From: Gemmatimonadota bacterium
Lineage (GTDB): Bacteria; Latescibacterota; UBA2968; UBA8231
Length of the DNA: 19,353 nt
Direction of reading: 5' to 3'
NCBI GenBank assembly: GCA_026706165.1
Contig: JAPOZF010000674.1
Span: 1 to 19,353, forward strand
How positions within the stretch are numbered: the first letter of the stretch is position 1; each line of letters starts with the position of its first letter. Under the pieces are notes generated by a model, which saw nothing but the letters and a program-made list of their open reading frames with translations, was not told the origin of the DNA and did no database searches. The position numbers and the translations under genes were made by a program. Shown here piece after piece: positions 1-7,406 of the stretch.

Positions 1-2
1 CG

Positions 3-113
3 GAAGCGGTCGGGCGCTGGAAAAGGGAGGCTGAACCCCGCGCCCTGCCGTTCGACTTCCTGGCGGATGCCATCGCCGGGAACAGCTATCCCTCGACCGC
101 GGACCTTCCTTGA
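3..113 (+). CDS. C-terminal end of an unidentified protein (5' end outside the window)
   Basis: An open frame enters from the left edge and stops at TGA 111-113. It gives 36 residues ending in LPFDFLADAIAG then NSYPSTADLP. The mixed, non-repetitive composition and codon use resemble those of the other genes here, so I take it as a real gene tail. The DFLADAI-G-piece loosely recalls the end of Gfo/Idh/MocA oxidoreductases, but this is too short to assign a function. It runs convergently towards the minus-strand oxygenase gene. The gap between them holds an inverted repeat. Confidence 0.5.
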   Translation, partial: EAVGRWKREAEPRALPFDFLADAIAGNSYPSTADLP

Positions 114-121
114 GTATTCTC

Positions 122-159
122 GGAACCAGGTTTTGAAGTGCCGGCAGTACCCTGGTTCC
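122..159. repeat. 9-bp perfect inverted repeat between convergent genes
   Basis: GGAACCAGG (122-130) and CCTGGTTCC (151-159) are exact reverse complements with a 20-nt loop. The element lies in the 88-bp gap after the left-edge gene and beyond the end of the oxygenase gene, so it could help end transcription from both sides. There is no T-run, so a standard intrinsic terminator is not shown. Its words (GTACC, CCTGG, GGCCGCG) recur in the gap at 11100-11222, which may mean a dispersed palindromic repeat. Confidence 0.5.
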
Positions 160-201
160 TGGGGCCGCGATTCCGCCTGAATTCGGCCGCTGGCCGAACT
201 C

Positions 202-1071
202 TCATCCCCGCGACGGCTCCGAGCGCTCGGCCCGCAGGCGGGCGTGCACTTCCTTCACCTTGAAGTCGTTCTCGATGACCTGCCGCAGGTGCACCATGCG
301 CTCCGGCCCCGCGGTTCTCAGCATCTCCTCACCCAGGATGTGGTCGATCCAGAAGCGTCCCTCGTGCGCCAGGGCGTTCTGGAAATCCTCGAGGCGCTCC
401 TCGGGGACGTGCTCGATGAAGTTCATCGTGTACATGCGGCGCCGCACCGAGCCGCCGAAGGCCGAGTGCTTGGTGTTGTGCCAGAAGACGACGATGTCCC
501 CGGGCTCGGTCTCGACGATGACGGCGGGCACCTCCCCGGGGGCGACGCCCCACTGCTCCCCGCTCTCCCTGACGCCCCACTGCTCCCCGCTCTCCCTGAC
601 GGACCGCTCCAGGCTGTCGGCGTAGGCGTCCCCGCAGTGGTGGCTGCCGGGGATGACGCGCACCGCCCCGGTGTCGGCGGTCAGCCGGTCGAGGTAGAAG
701 GCGATCTTGATGCTGGGGATGCGGGTGCCGCTGTAGCCGTCGGAGTGCCAGCCGGTGTCGCCGACGTAGAGGTTGCCGTCGCCGCTGGTGTAGTTGAAGT
801 CCTCGCCGAGCAGGCCGGCGGCGATGTCGTGGATGCGCGGGTCGTCGAGGAGGCTGCTTAGGTACTCGCTCTTGTCGGGGAACGGCACGATGCAGGAGCG
901 CCGGTTCCCGTCGTGCGGACTGCCGTGGTGGCCGCCGCCGTGCCGCTCCCAGACGCGCTCGAACTCGGCGATTATCCGGTCGACGCAGTCGGCGAGCAGG
1001 CCGGGGAAATACAGGTACCCGAAAGTGTTGAAGAAGTTGATCTGCTGCTGCGTCAGCCTGGTGCCGGTCAT
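202..1071 (-). CDS. Phytanoyl-CoA dioxygenase (PhyH) family 2-oxoglutarate/Fe(II) oxygenase
   Basis: The 289-residue protein has the PhyH-type jelly-roll layout. The N-terminal part (LTQQQINFFNTFGYLYFPGL, residues 6-25) is typical of the family. The iron-binding HxD is H109-S-D111 within GWHSDGYSG. The distal histidine is probably H202 (NTKHSAFGG), and the arginines at 210-212 would bind the 2-oxoglutarate carboxylate. The family hydroxylates small molecules using O2 and 2-oxoglutarate; the substrate is unknown here. Residues 158-175 hold VRESGEQWG twice in a row, from a 27-bp DNA duplication. The ATG at 1069-1071 lies three bases after the stop of the upstream helicase gene. I see no clear Shine-Dalgarno, so translation is probably coupled to that gene. 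Confidence 0.88.
   Translation of the reverse strand: MTGTRLTQQQINFFNTFGYLYFPGLLADCVDRIIAEFERVWERHGGGHHGSPHDGNRRSCIVPFPDKSEYLSSLLDDPRIHDIAAGLLGEDFNYTSGDGNLYVGDTGWHSDGYSGTRIPSIKIAFYLDRLTADTGAVRVIPGSHHCGDAYADSLERSVRESGEQWGVRESGEQWGVAPGEVPAVIVETEPGDIVVFWHNTKHSAFGGSVRRRMYTMNFIEHVPEERLEDFQNALAHEGRFWIDHILGEEMLRTAGPERMVHLRQVIENDFKVKEVHARLRAERSEPSRG
544..597. repeat. Perfect 27-bp tandem duplication inside the oxygenase gene
   Basis: Positions 544-570 and 571-597 are identical 27-bp units, and the first four bases repeat once more at 598-601. Because 27 is a multiple of three, the duplication keeps the frame and doubles a nine-residue segment (VRESGEQWG). It lies between the HxD and the distal His of the PhyH fold, probably in a surface loop. 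The lack of any mismatch suggests a recent slippage event or a variable locus. An assembly error is also possible. Confidence 0.95.
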
Positions 1072-1074
1072 CGT

Positions 1075-4000
1075 TCAGAACAGGCTAAGCTGGCGGGTTC
1101 GCCGCGATTCGGACATCGCCTCTTCCTCTTCCCGCAGGAGAGCCCCTGGTACCATGTCCAAAAACCGCGACTTCTGCAACTGCACCCGCTGCCCGTGGCG
1201 CATGCGGCTGCGGGCGCGAAACAGGACCAGCTCCTTCCCGGCGCGGGTCACGGCGACGTAGAACAGGCGCCGCTCCTCCTCTTCGTCGCACTCCCGCCCC
1301 GGCTCGGCCAGCGGTATCACCCCGTCCTCGACGCCGCAGATCAGCACCACCGGGAACTCCAGCCCCTTGGCGGCGTGCATCGTCATCAGGCTGACCGTTT
1401 CCGGCTGCCTCGCGCCGCCCCGGCGCTCGAAGTCGGCGTCCTGGCCCAGGACCACCCGCTCGAGCAGCTGCTCCATGGTTTCCGCGTTCTCCGCCAGCGC
1501 GACGAAACGGGAGAACCCCGTCTCCTCGGCCGCCGCATCGGAACCGAACTCCGCCTGCCAGCAGCGCAGCAGTTCCGCCGGCGGCTCCCCCGCCCTGCTC
1601 CGGTAGCGCTCCGCGGCTTCGGTCAGGGCCGCGAGCTTCGCCCGCTCCCGTTCCGACAGCGATGCGCCGAGGGCCGCCAGGTCCACCGGCCCGGAGGCTT
1701 CGAGCAGGGCCGCGGTGATCTGCGCGGTGGCCGCCCGCCCCGGGTTGAACGGCTGCGGCCGCAGCGCCTCGAGCAGCCGCAGGCCGCTGCCGGGCTGGGC
1801 GACCCAGCGCCAGAAGGCGAGCGCCTGCCGCACAGCGGGCGTGTCGAGAAAGCCGCGCTGGCCGATGAGCCGGTAGGGGAGGCCCTCGGTCAGGAAACAG
1901 GTCTCCAGCACCTCGGCCTGCCTGCCGGTGCGGAACAGCACGGCGATGTCGCCGAAGCCGTACTCCCCGCCGCTTCCCGCGGCGTTGTCGGAAGCGACCA
2001 TGTCGGCGCCCCCGACGAGCCGGTTGATCTCCCTGACGACGGCGATCCCCTCGGACATCTCGCTGCCGGTCGCGACCAAGCGGATCACCCCCCGTCCCAC
2101 CGCGGCCCCGGCTCCGTTTCCCCCGGTTTCTTCCGGCGGGCCGATCAGGGAGCGGCCGGCCCTCACCAGGTACGGGGAGGAGCGGTAGTTGGCGGCCAGG
2201 CGGAAGCGCCTGCATCCGGGGAATGCGGAGTCGAGGCGGGCGAAGTACTCCGGGTCGGCCCCGCGGAAACCGTAAATCGACTGGTTGGGGTCGCCGATGA
2301 CGAAGAGGCCGCGGCCGTCGCCGGCCAGCCGGACCGCCAGGCGGTACTGCACGGCGTTGACGTCCTGGAACTCGTCGATCAGAAGGCACTGGATGCAGCC
2401 GCCGGCGTAGGCGGAAAACCCTTCGTCCTCCTCGAGCAGGTGCAGGAAGTCGAGGAGGATGTCGTCGTAGTCCCGGGCTCCCAGCCGCCCCAGCCGCTGC
2501 TGGTACCCCTCGTATACGCCGGCGAGCTCCTCCCCGGATGCCGCCACATCACCCGGCAGCCGCCCCTCCGCCTTCCACCGGGAGATCCGCTCCTGCGCCG
2601 CCGCCGGGCGGAAGCCGGCCCCCTGTTCCCCGATCACGGCGGCGACGGTGGCCCGCGCGTCCTGTCCGTCGATGACGGCCGCTTCCGGACCGCGGCGGAA
2701 GTTGCCCATCAGGTGTAGGGCGAGGCGGTGGAAGGTGCCGGTGAACAGCCGCTCCACGTTGGCCAGCGGCGGGTCCATGGCGCCCAGCCGCTGCCGCATC
2801 TCGTCGGCGGCGCGGTTGGTGAAGGTGACGGCGTAGATCTTGCCCGGCGAGACCCCCTCGCGGCGGACGAGGTGGGCGATCCGCTGCACCAGGGTGCGCG
2901 TCTTGCCCGAGCCCGGACCGGCGGCAACCACCACCGGCCCCGCCGGCTCCTCGACCGCGGCCTGCTGATCCTGGTCGAGCGCCTTCCCGGAGAACAGCAG
3001 GCGTTCCAGAACCGCACCTCCCTGCTCGAGCAAAGTATCCACCCTGGCCCCGCCCGCTTCCGCCGCCATCGACTCGACGACCTCGGCCGCCCGCAGCGAT
3101 TTCTCGCCGAGGACGGCCCCGATGTCGAACAGCTGCGACTGCCCCTCGATCCGGCGGCGCTCCTCGTCGCTGAACACCTCGATCCTGCCGTACTCGCCGT
3201 CGTATCCGGGGGCGATCGCCACCTTGCCGCTGCGCATCCGCCGCACCCCCTCGGCTACCAGGGAATGACCGCTGCATTGGGCGATTTTCGCCGTGTCGGC
3301 GATCCGCAGGATCTCGAGCTCCGGGCCGATCTGCTCGACGAGGGCGAAGTAGATCCTCTGCACCTTCTTGCTGTTCGGCCCGACCCCCAAAGCCGAGCCG
3401 ATCACCTCCTCGAGGGGTATGAGGTACTCGAACCGGCGCTCCGGGGCCGCCTCCCCTTCGCCGCGGTCGGCGAGCTTCTCGACGCGATGGAGCACGCCCA
3501 CGGTCAGCTTGCGGCCGCACTCCGGGCACAATCCCCCGGCGGCGATGGTCTGCTCCGGCTTCCAGCAGACGCCGCACTTGCGGTGGCCGTCGTAGTGGTA
3601 CTTCCCCTCTTCCGGGTAGAACTCGATGGTGCCGGTGAACCGGCTCGGGTCGCGGTCGCGCAGGGCCTCGAGCATTCCCCGGTAGGACAGCTCGGTGTCG
3701 AAGCAGGTCGCCTCGCGCGCCAGCTTGCGGGGCGAGTGGGCGTCGGAGTTCGAAACCACCGCGAAGCGGTCGAGCTGCGAGAGGCGGCCGTTCATCGGCG
3801 GGTCGGACGACAGCCCGGTCTCGACCGCGGGGATGTGCGGCAGCAGGTCGTCGAAGCACTCCTCCATGCTGTCGAACCCGGAGCTGGCCCCCAGCACAGC
3901 GAAGTGCGGGGTCCAGATGTGGGCGGGGATGAACAGCACCTCGGGACAGACCTCGAGGCAGATTTCGAGCAGGTCGCGGCTGTCGAGGCCGAGGATCGGC

Positions 4001-4428
4001 CTCCCGTCCGACTTGAGGTTGCCGATCCGCCCCAGGCGCAGGTTGAAGCGGTCGGCGGCGTCGAAGTCGGGCAGGATGACGACGTTGTGGACCTTGCGGG
4101 TGCGGCCGTGGCGCTTGTAGATCGAGCTGATTTCGACGGACAGGAGAAACCGCACCTCGCTGCGGCAGGATGCCGGCAGCTCCTCCTCCACCGCTTTTTG
4201 CAGGTCGCCGCGCAGCCGGTAAAGCCCCTCTTCGGCAGGGACGAGCTTCTCCTTCAACTCCGCCAGCCACTCCGGGTGGGTGAAGTCGGCGGTGCCGACG
4301 ACGTCGACGCCCTTGAGCGCCGACCACTTGTGCAGGTTTTCGGGATTGAGCTCTTTGCTGGTTGCACGCGAGTGCCGCGAGTGCAGGTGCACGTCGGCGA
4401 CGAAACGCCTGCTGCCGCGATGCGACAT
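1075..4428 (-). CDS. EndoQ-like PHP nuclease fused to a UvrD/PcrA-type helicase
   Basis: This protein has 1117 residues. Residues 8-240 form a PHP phosphoesterase domain. Candidate metal ligands are H14 and H16 (DVHLHS), D48 and H51 (GTADFTH), E99, H114, H170, D229 and H231 (NSDAH). A four-Cys zinc module follows: C285, C288, C301 and C304. This order and the N-terminal wording resemble archaeal endonuclease Q (TIGR00375 type), which nicks DNA 5' of deaminated bases. From about residue 480 comes a full superfamily 1 helicase. It has GPGSGKT (504-510), TFTNRAADEM, DEFQD (685-689), GDPNQSIYGFRG (712-723), ANYRSS, MTMHAAKGLEF and LFYVAVTRA. I place the start at ATG 4426-4428 behind AAGGAAGGG. 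A longer frame exists, but it would overlap the divergent gene and adds a low-complexity leader. The role is probably DNA repair. The domain calls are firm; the EndoQ activity is inferred. Confidence 0.9.
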   Translation of the reverse strand: MSHRGSRRFVADVHLHSRHSRATSKELNPENLHKWSALKGVDVVGTADFTHPEWLAELKEKLVPAEEGLYRLRGDLQKAVEEELPASCRSEVRFLLSVEISSIYKRHGRTRKVHNVVILPDFDAADRFNLRLGRIGNLKSDGRPILGLDSRDLLEICLEVCPEVLFIPAHIWTPHFAVLGASSGFDSMEECFDDLLPHIPAVETGLSSDPPMNGRLSQLDRFAVVSNSDAHSPRKLAREATCFDTELSYRGMLEALRDRDPSRFTGTIEFYPEEGKYHYDGHRKCGVCWKPEQTIAAGGLCPECGRKLTVGVLHRVEKLADRGEGEAAPERRFEYLIPLEEVIGSALGVGPNSKKVQRIYFALVEQIGPELEILRIADTAKIAQCSGHSLVAEGVRRMRSGKVAIAPGYDGEYGRIEVFSDEERRRIEGQSQLFDIGAVLGEKSLRAAEVVESMAAEAGGARVDTLLEQGGAVLERLLFSGKALDQDQQAAVEEPAGPVVVAAGPGSGKTRTLVQRIAHLVRREGVSPGKIYAVTFTNRAADEMRQRLGAMDPPLANVERLFTGTFHRLALHLMGNFRRGPEAAVIDGQDARATVAAVIGEQGAGFRPAAAQERISRWKAEGRLPGDVAASGEELAGVYEGYQQRLGRLGARDYDDILLDFLHLLEEDEGFSAYAGGCIQCLLIDEFQDVNAVQYRLAVRLAGDGRGLFVIGDPNQSIYGFRGADPEYFARLDSAFPGCRRFRLAANYRSSPYLVRAGRSLIGPPEETGGNGAGAAVGRGVIRLVATGSEMSEGIAVVREINRLVGGADMVASDNAAGSGGEYGFGDIAVLFRTGRQAEVLETCFLTEGLPYRLIGQRGFLDTPAVRQALAFWRWVAQPGSGLRLLEALRPQPFNPGRAATAQITAALLEASGPVDLAALGASLSERERAKLAALTEAAERYRSRAGEPPAELLRCWQAEFGSDAAAEETGFSRFVALAENAETMEQLLERVVLGQDADFERRGGARQPETVSLMTMHAAKGLEFPVVLICGVEDGVIPLAEPGRECDEEEERRLFYVAVTRAGKELVLFRARSRMRHGQRVQLQKSRFLDMVPGALLREEEEAMSESRRTRQLSLF

Positions 4429-4501
4429 ATCCCTTCCTTGGGGGGAGCCGGGGACGGGAAAGCTTGCGAACGGCGGTGCGGGGAGAGCGAACGGTTTTTC
4501 G

Positions 4502-4530
4502 AGTATAGCGGTTCCCCCGCACCCAGACAA
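4502..4530 (-). promoter_or_regulatory. Predicted sigma-70 promoter of the nuclease-helicase/oxygenase unit
   Basis: Read on the minus strand, TTGTCT (4530-4525) and TATACT (4507-4502) are separated by exactly 17 bp. They match the bacterial consensus at 4/6 and 5/6 positions. Transcription would start near 4495, giving a leader of about 65 nt before the ATG at 4428. The site sits in the 119-bp divergent gap shared with the dehydratase gene. I see no equally good promoter for the plus strand. Confidence 0.5.
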
Positions 4531-4547
4531 ACCGGAGAATCCCACCG

Positions 4548-5726
4548 ATGGAAATCGCCGAAGTCCGCGCCTTCCCCATCGCCGCCGACCCCCGCCCGAC
4601 GACAAAGCCGCGCGTCCCGGAAATCCCGGACGCCCCTCCCATCGTCAGCCCGATGCACCGTTACCCCGGCCTCCTGACCCGCTCGCGCGGCGACTGGCGG
4701 GACGTCGCCTGCGTGGTCACCGCCCGGGACGGCACCTGGGGCTTCGGCCTCGGCTGCTACTCGGCTGCGACGGCCCGGATCATCGAGGACCACCTCGGCC
4801 CGATAGTCACCGGGGAGAACTGCATGGCCACCGAGAAGCTGTTCGACGCCATGCAGCGCGCCACCGCCCACTACGGCACCGCCGGCCTGGCGAGCTACGC
4901 TGTCAGCGCCGTCGACATGGCCCTGTGGGATCTCAAGGGGAAGCTGCTGCAGCGCCCGGTCTACGAGCTGCTCGGGGGGCCGCAGAAGACCGCCATCCCC
5001 TGCTACGCCAGCGCCACCGGCCACAACTGGGGCATCGAGAACAGCATCGAGTGGTACCTCGAGCTGGGGTTCGACGCGATAAAGGTCTTCTTCCGCCACG
5101 GCCCGGAAGAGGACATGGAGGGGCTGCGCCGCAACGAGGAGCTGGTCGCCAGGGCGCGCGAGCTGATCGGCGACGAGCGCGAGCTGATGGTCGACGCCTG
5201 GATGTCGTTCGACGTCGAGTACGTCGTGCGCCTGTCGGAAGCCCTGAAGCCCTACCGCATCAAGTGGTTCGAGGATTACGTCAGGCCCGAGGACCTCGGC
5301 AGCTACGTCAAGCTGCGGGAGCGCATCCCCCACCAGATCCTGGCGACCGGCGAGCACTGGTACTCCATCCCGCCGTTCGCCTTCGCCGCCGCCAACGGCC
5401 TCGTCGACATCTTCCAGCCGGACGTCCGCTGGGTCGGCGGCATCAGCGCCGCCCTGCGCATCTGCCACCTCGCCGAAGCCCACGGACAGCACGTGCTCGC
5501 CCACGGCGGCATGAACTATCCGTACGGCCAGCACCTCTCCTTCGCGATGCCGGCCGTCGCCTGGGGCGAGCGTTCGGAGGGGGTGTCCCCGCCCGGGGTT
5601 CCCCTGGAGGAGATGGTGCGGCTGCCGGGGACCCCGGTCGTCGAGAACGGCTTCGTCCTCCCCAGCGACGCCCCGGGGTTCGGGCTCGAGATCACCGGGG
5701 AATGGCTCGAGGAGAGGGCCTGCTGA
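4548..5726 (+). CDS. Enolase-superfamily (mandelate racemase/muconate lactonizing) sugar-acid dehydratase, rhamnonate dehydratase-like
   Basis: The 392-residue protein is full length for the mandelate racemase/muconate lactonizing family. The N-terminal capping domain runs to about residue 130. The barrel then carries the three Mg2+ carboxylates D216 (VDAWMS), E242 (WFEDYV) and E269 (TGEHW). D291 lies in FQPDVRWVGG. H319 and H329 lie in the loop HGGMNYPYGQH. The usual KxK pair is replaced by K179-V-F, and the C-terminal histidine loop resembles L-rhamnonate dehydratase (RhmD). RhmD-type enzymes remove water from six-carbon aldonic acids to give 2-keto-3-deoxy acids. GGAGA at 4534-4538 supports the ATG at 4548. 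The gene diverges from the nuclease-helicase gene and converges with phoX, leaving nine bases. The exact substrate is not determined. Confidence 0.88.
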   Translation: MEIAEVRAFPIAADPRPTTKPRVPEIPDAPPIVSPMHRYPGLLTRSRGDWRDVACVVTARDGTWGFGLGCYSAATARIIEDHLGPIVTGENCMATEKLFDAMQRATAHYGTAGLASYAVSAVDMALWDLKGKLLQRPVYELLGGPQKTAIPCYASATGHNWGIENSIEWYLELGFDAIKVFFRHGPEEDMEGLRRNEELVARARELIGDERELMVDAWMSFDVEYVVRLSEALKPYRIKWFEDYVRPEDLGSYVKLRERIPHQILATGEHWYSIPPFAFAAANGLVDIFQPDVRWVGGISAALRICHLAEAHGQHVLAHGGMNYPYGQHLSFAMPAVAWGERSEGVSPPGVPLEEMVRLPGTPVVENGFVLPSDAPGFGLEITGEWLEERAC

Positions 5727-5735
5727 AGCCGGAAA

Positions 5736-7124
5736 TCAACCGGCGGGCCAGGGGCCGGTGATCGCCATGGTCACCCCGTCCTGCTGGGCGTTGACGAACA
5801 GGGTGCTTCCGTCCGCAGAAAAAGTCGCCCCGGCCAGCTCCGACGAGGAGACGGTGCGCGCCAGCTCGTAGAACGTCCCGTCCGGGCGGATGCCGACAAG
5901 GCGGTCGGTCCCGCCGCCGTCCTCGCAGAGGATCACGTCCCCCCAAGGGGCGACGGTGAGGTTGTCGGCGTTCTCCACCAGGCCCTTGTCGTTCGGCTCT
6001 GCGTAGAGCATCAGCTTTCCCGCCCCTGCACCCTGCTCCCCGGCGGTGCCCTCGTGCGGGCTCGGGGTGTAGCGCCACACCTGCCCCTGCCCGGCGTGGC
6101 CGCCGCTGGTGCAGGCGAAGAAGACGCTCCCTATCCCGTACCACATCCCCTCGCCGCGGGCGAAGCGGGCCGCCCCCTTGTTGTACCCCTGCAGGTGCAG
6201 GTCGCCGTCGGGGGACTGCACGTTTTCGATATCGACCCAGCGCACCGGAAACTCGGTCCCGACGGCGATCTCCGTCCTGGCTGAGGCGCCTTCCCCACGC
6301 CAGTTGCGGGTGTCGAGGGAGGACTTGTCCAAGGAGGCGAGCGCCTGCAGCCGCCCCCCTTCCTGAAGGCGGCCCGGCTTGTGGGGAATGAACCGGTAGA
6401 TCAGGCCGTCGCCGCGGTCCTCGGTCTGGTAGACGATCCCGGAAGCGGGGTCGACCGCCACCGCCTCGTGAACGAAGCGACCCATGTCCACCAGCGGCAC
6501 CGGCTCCTGCAGCTCCTGCTTTTCCGAGGCGAACACCTCGAAGTTGTAGCCGTGGTCCTTCGTGTACCCGTCCCCCGCTTTGTCGGTGGTCTCCTCGCAA
6601 GTGATCCAGCTGTTCCACGGCGTCGGCCCCCCGGCGCAGTTGCGCACCGTGCCGGCGAGACTGAGGAACTGCTTCTCCACGAGCCCGGTGCGGGTGTCGC
6701 AGATGATGGTCGTCACCCCGCCGAGGCACTGGCCGTCGTCGTCGCGCGGGTCGTAGACCAGCCGTTCCGGCAGCTGCGACAGCAGCTTCGCCTGCTCCCC
6801 CTTCGGCCCGTCCTTGTCGTCCGAAGGGCTCGCCTCCGAGTTGCACAGCAGCAGGGTCCTGCCGTTGGAGGCGGGAAAGGCGGCCATGCCGTCCGGGGCC
6901 CACGGCACCAGGAAGCCGTCGGCCATGCGCTCCTCGACCCGCGAGACAACCCGGTAACCGAAGCCGCCCGGCAGCTCGAGCAGGTCGTTCGGGTCCTTCT
7001 CCAGGGAACCGAAAACCTGCTCCGGGGACTCGTCCCCGTAGACCCATGAAAGCTCGCGAAGACCGGCGAATCCGGCGGATACGGCCGCGGTCCTGCGGAG
7101 AAACGTCCTGCGTGAAACGGTCAT
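5736..7124 (-). CDS. PhoX/DUF839 family secreted protein with Tat signal
   Basis: The 462-residue protein opens with a twin-arginine signal, SRRTFLRR (residues 4-11), followed by a short hydrophobic stretch, so it should be folded in the cytoplasm and exported by Tat. The body is a DUF839/PhoX beta-propeller. NCAGGPTPWNSWITCEE (162-178) and GRFVHEA (215-221) with TEDRGDGLIYRF (234-245) are family hallmarks. They include C163, E177/E178, E220 and E235, which fall where PhoX enzymes bind iron and calcium. True PhoX hydrolyses phosphate esters, but many DUF839 proteins are untested, so the enzyme activity is inferred. I chose ATG 7122-7124 behind AAAGGA rather than an in-frame ATG at 7175, because it gives a normal Tat N-terminus. 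A promoter and an inverted repeat lie upstream. Confidence 0.85.
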   Translation of the reverse strand: MTVSRRTFLRRTAAVSAGFAGLRELSWVYGDESPEQVFGSLEKDPNDLLELPGGFGYRVVSRVEERMADGFLVPWAPDGMAAFPASNGRTLLLCNSEASPSDDKDGPKGEQAKLLSQLPERLVYDPRDDDGQCLGGVTTIICDTRTGLVEKQFLSLAGTVRNCAGGPTPWNSWITCEETTDKAGDGYTKDHGYNFEVFASEKQELQEPVPLVDMGRFVHEAVAVDPASGIVYQTEDRGDGLIYRFIPHKPGRLQEGGRLQALASLDKSSLDTRNWRGEGASARTEIAVGTEFPVRWVDIENVQSPDGDLHLQGYNKGAARFARGEGMWYGIGSVFFACTSGGHAGQGQVWRYTPSPHEGTAGEQGAGAGKLMLYAEPNDKGLVENADNLTVAPWGDVILCEDGGGTDRLVGIRPDGTFYELARTVSSSELAGATFSADGSTLFVNAQQDGVTMAITGPWPAG

Positions 7125-7198
7125 TTTTTCCGTCCTTTCATTTGCGTCCCGTGTCGCCGGCGCCTCGCAGCTCATCCGCCGACCGGTCCCTTCTCAGG

Positions 7199-7257
7199 TT
7201 GAAGAACACCCCGGCTCCCATCGCCGTTCCCCTCCCGGCGTGGCAACTGTTCTTCAA
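7199..7257. repeat. Perfect 10-bp inverted repeat in the predicted phoX leader
   Basis: TTGAAGAACA (7199-7208) and TGTTCTTCAA (7248-7257) are exact reverse complements, 39 bp apart. Inside the loop GCCG and CGGC can form a second small stem. If phoX transcription starts near 7290, both arms lie in the leader of about 165 nt. They could then form an RNA stem before the start codon. They could also be two half-sites for a regulator. Chance similarity is possible but unlikely for ten exact base pairs at this distance. Confidence 0.55.
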
Positions 7258-7284
7258 AAGGGACTGCTGGAATTTCGCCCCTGC

Positions 7285-7314
7285 TTGATCGCGCTCATTT
7301 TAGCGCAGTATATA
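7285..7314 (+). promoter_or_regulatory. Candidate divergent promoter for the propeller-protein gene
   Basis: TTGATC (7285-7290) and TATATA (7309-7314) lie 18 bp apart on the plus strand. They interlock with the phoX promoter, so the two could exclude each other. Transcription would start near 7321, about 86 nt before the proposed GTG start. It may also serve the cupin, UxuA-like and amidohydrolase genes further on. Confidence 0.4.
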
Positions 7315-7325
7315 TGCCTTGACAA
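7297..7325 (-). promoter_or_regulatory. Predicted sigma-70 promoter for phoX
   Basis: On the minus strand TTGTCA (7325-7320) and TAAAAT (7302-7297) are separated by exactly 17 bp. Each matches consensus at 5/6 positions, unusually AT-rich for this DNA. The predicted transcript starts near 7290 and has a leader of about 165 nt. The elements interleave with a candidate plus-strand promoter. GCGCT and AGCGC (7291-7306) form a 5-bp inverted repeat over the -10 region that could be an operator. Confidence 0.55.
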
Positions 7326-7406
7326 CCGCGAGCGCCGCATGTCACGCAATCGCCATCCAACGGAAAGGAGGGTTCGCCGCCGGGATTCCCGGCCGCGGAC
7401 GGTCCT

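Noticed and set aside
913..2718. A 601-codon plus-strand open frame, and another at 2728-4677, opposite the helicase gene
   Set aside because: Both are antisense to a protein carrying all the main UvrD motifs; their translations are repetitive and match nothing I recognise.
4429..4605. Upstream extension of the nuclease-helicase gene by 59 codons
   Set aside because: The extension is low-complexity, crosses the predicted promoter and overlaps the divergent dehydratase gene. ATG 4426-4428 has a good Shine-Dalgarno and sits just before the PHP domain.
5739..5759. ACCGGC/GCCGGT hairpin between the dehydratase and phoX ends as a terminator
   Set aside because: It is a 6-bp stem inside the end of the phoX coding sequence with no T-run; such stems are common by chance at this GC content.
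7125..7175. A 17-codon longer start for the PhoX protein
   Set aside because: It would put extra polar residues before the Tat motif, and its ribosome site is weak compared with AAAGGA before ATG 7122-7124.
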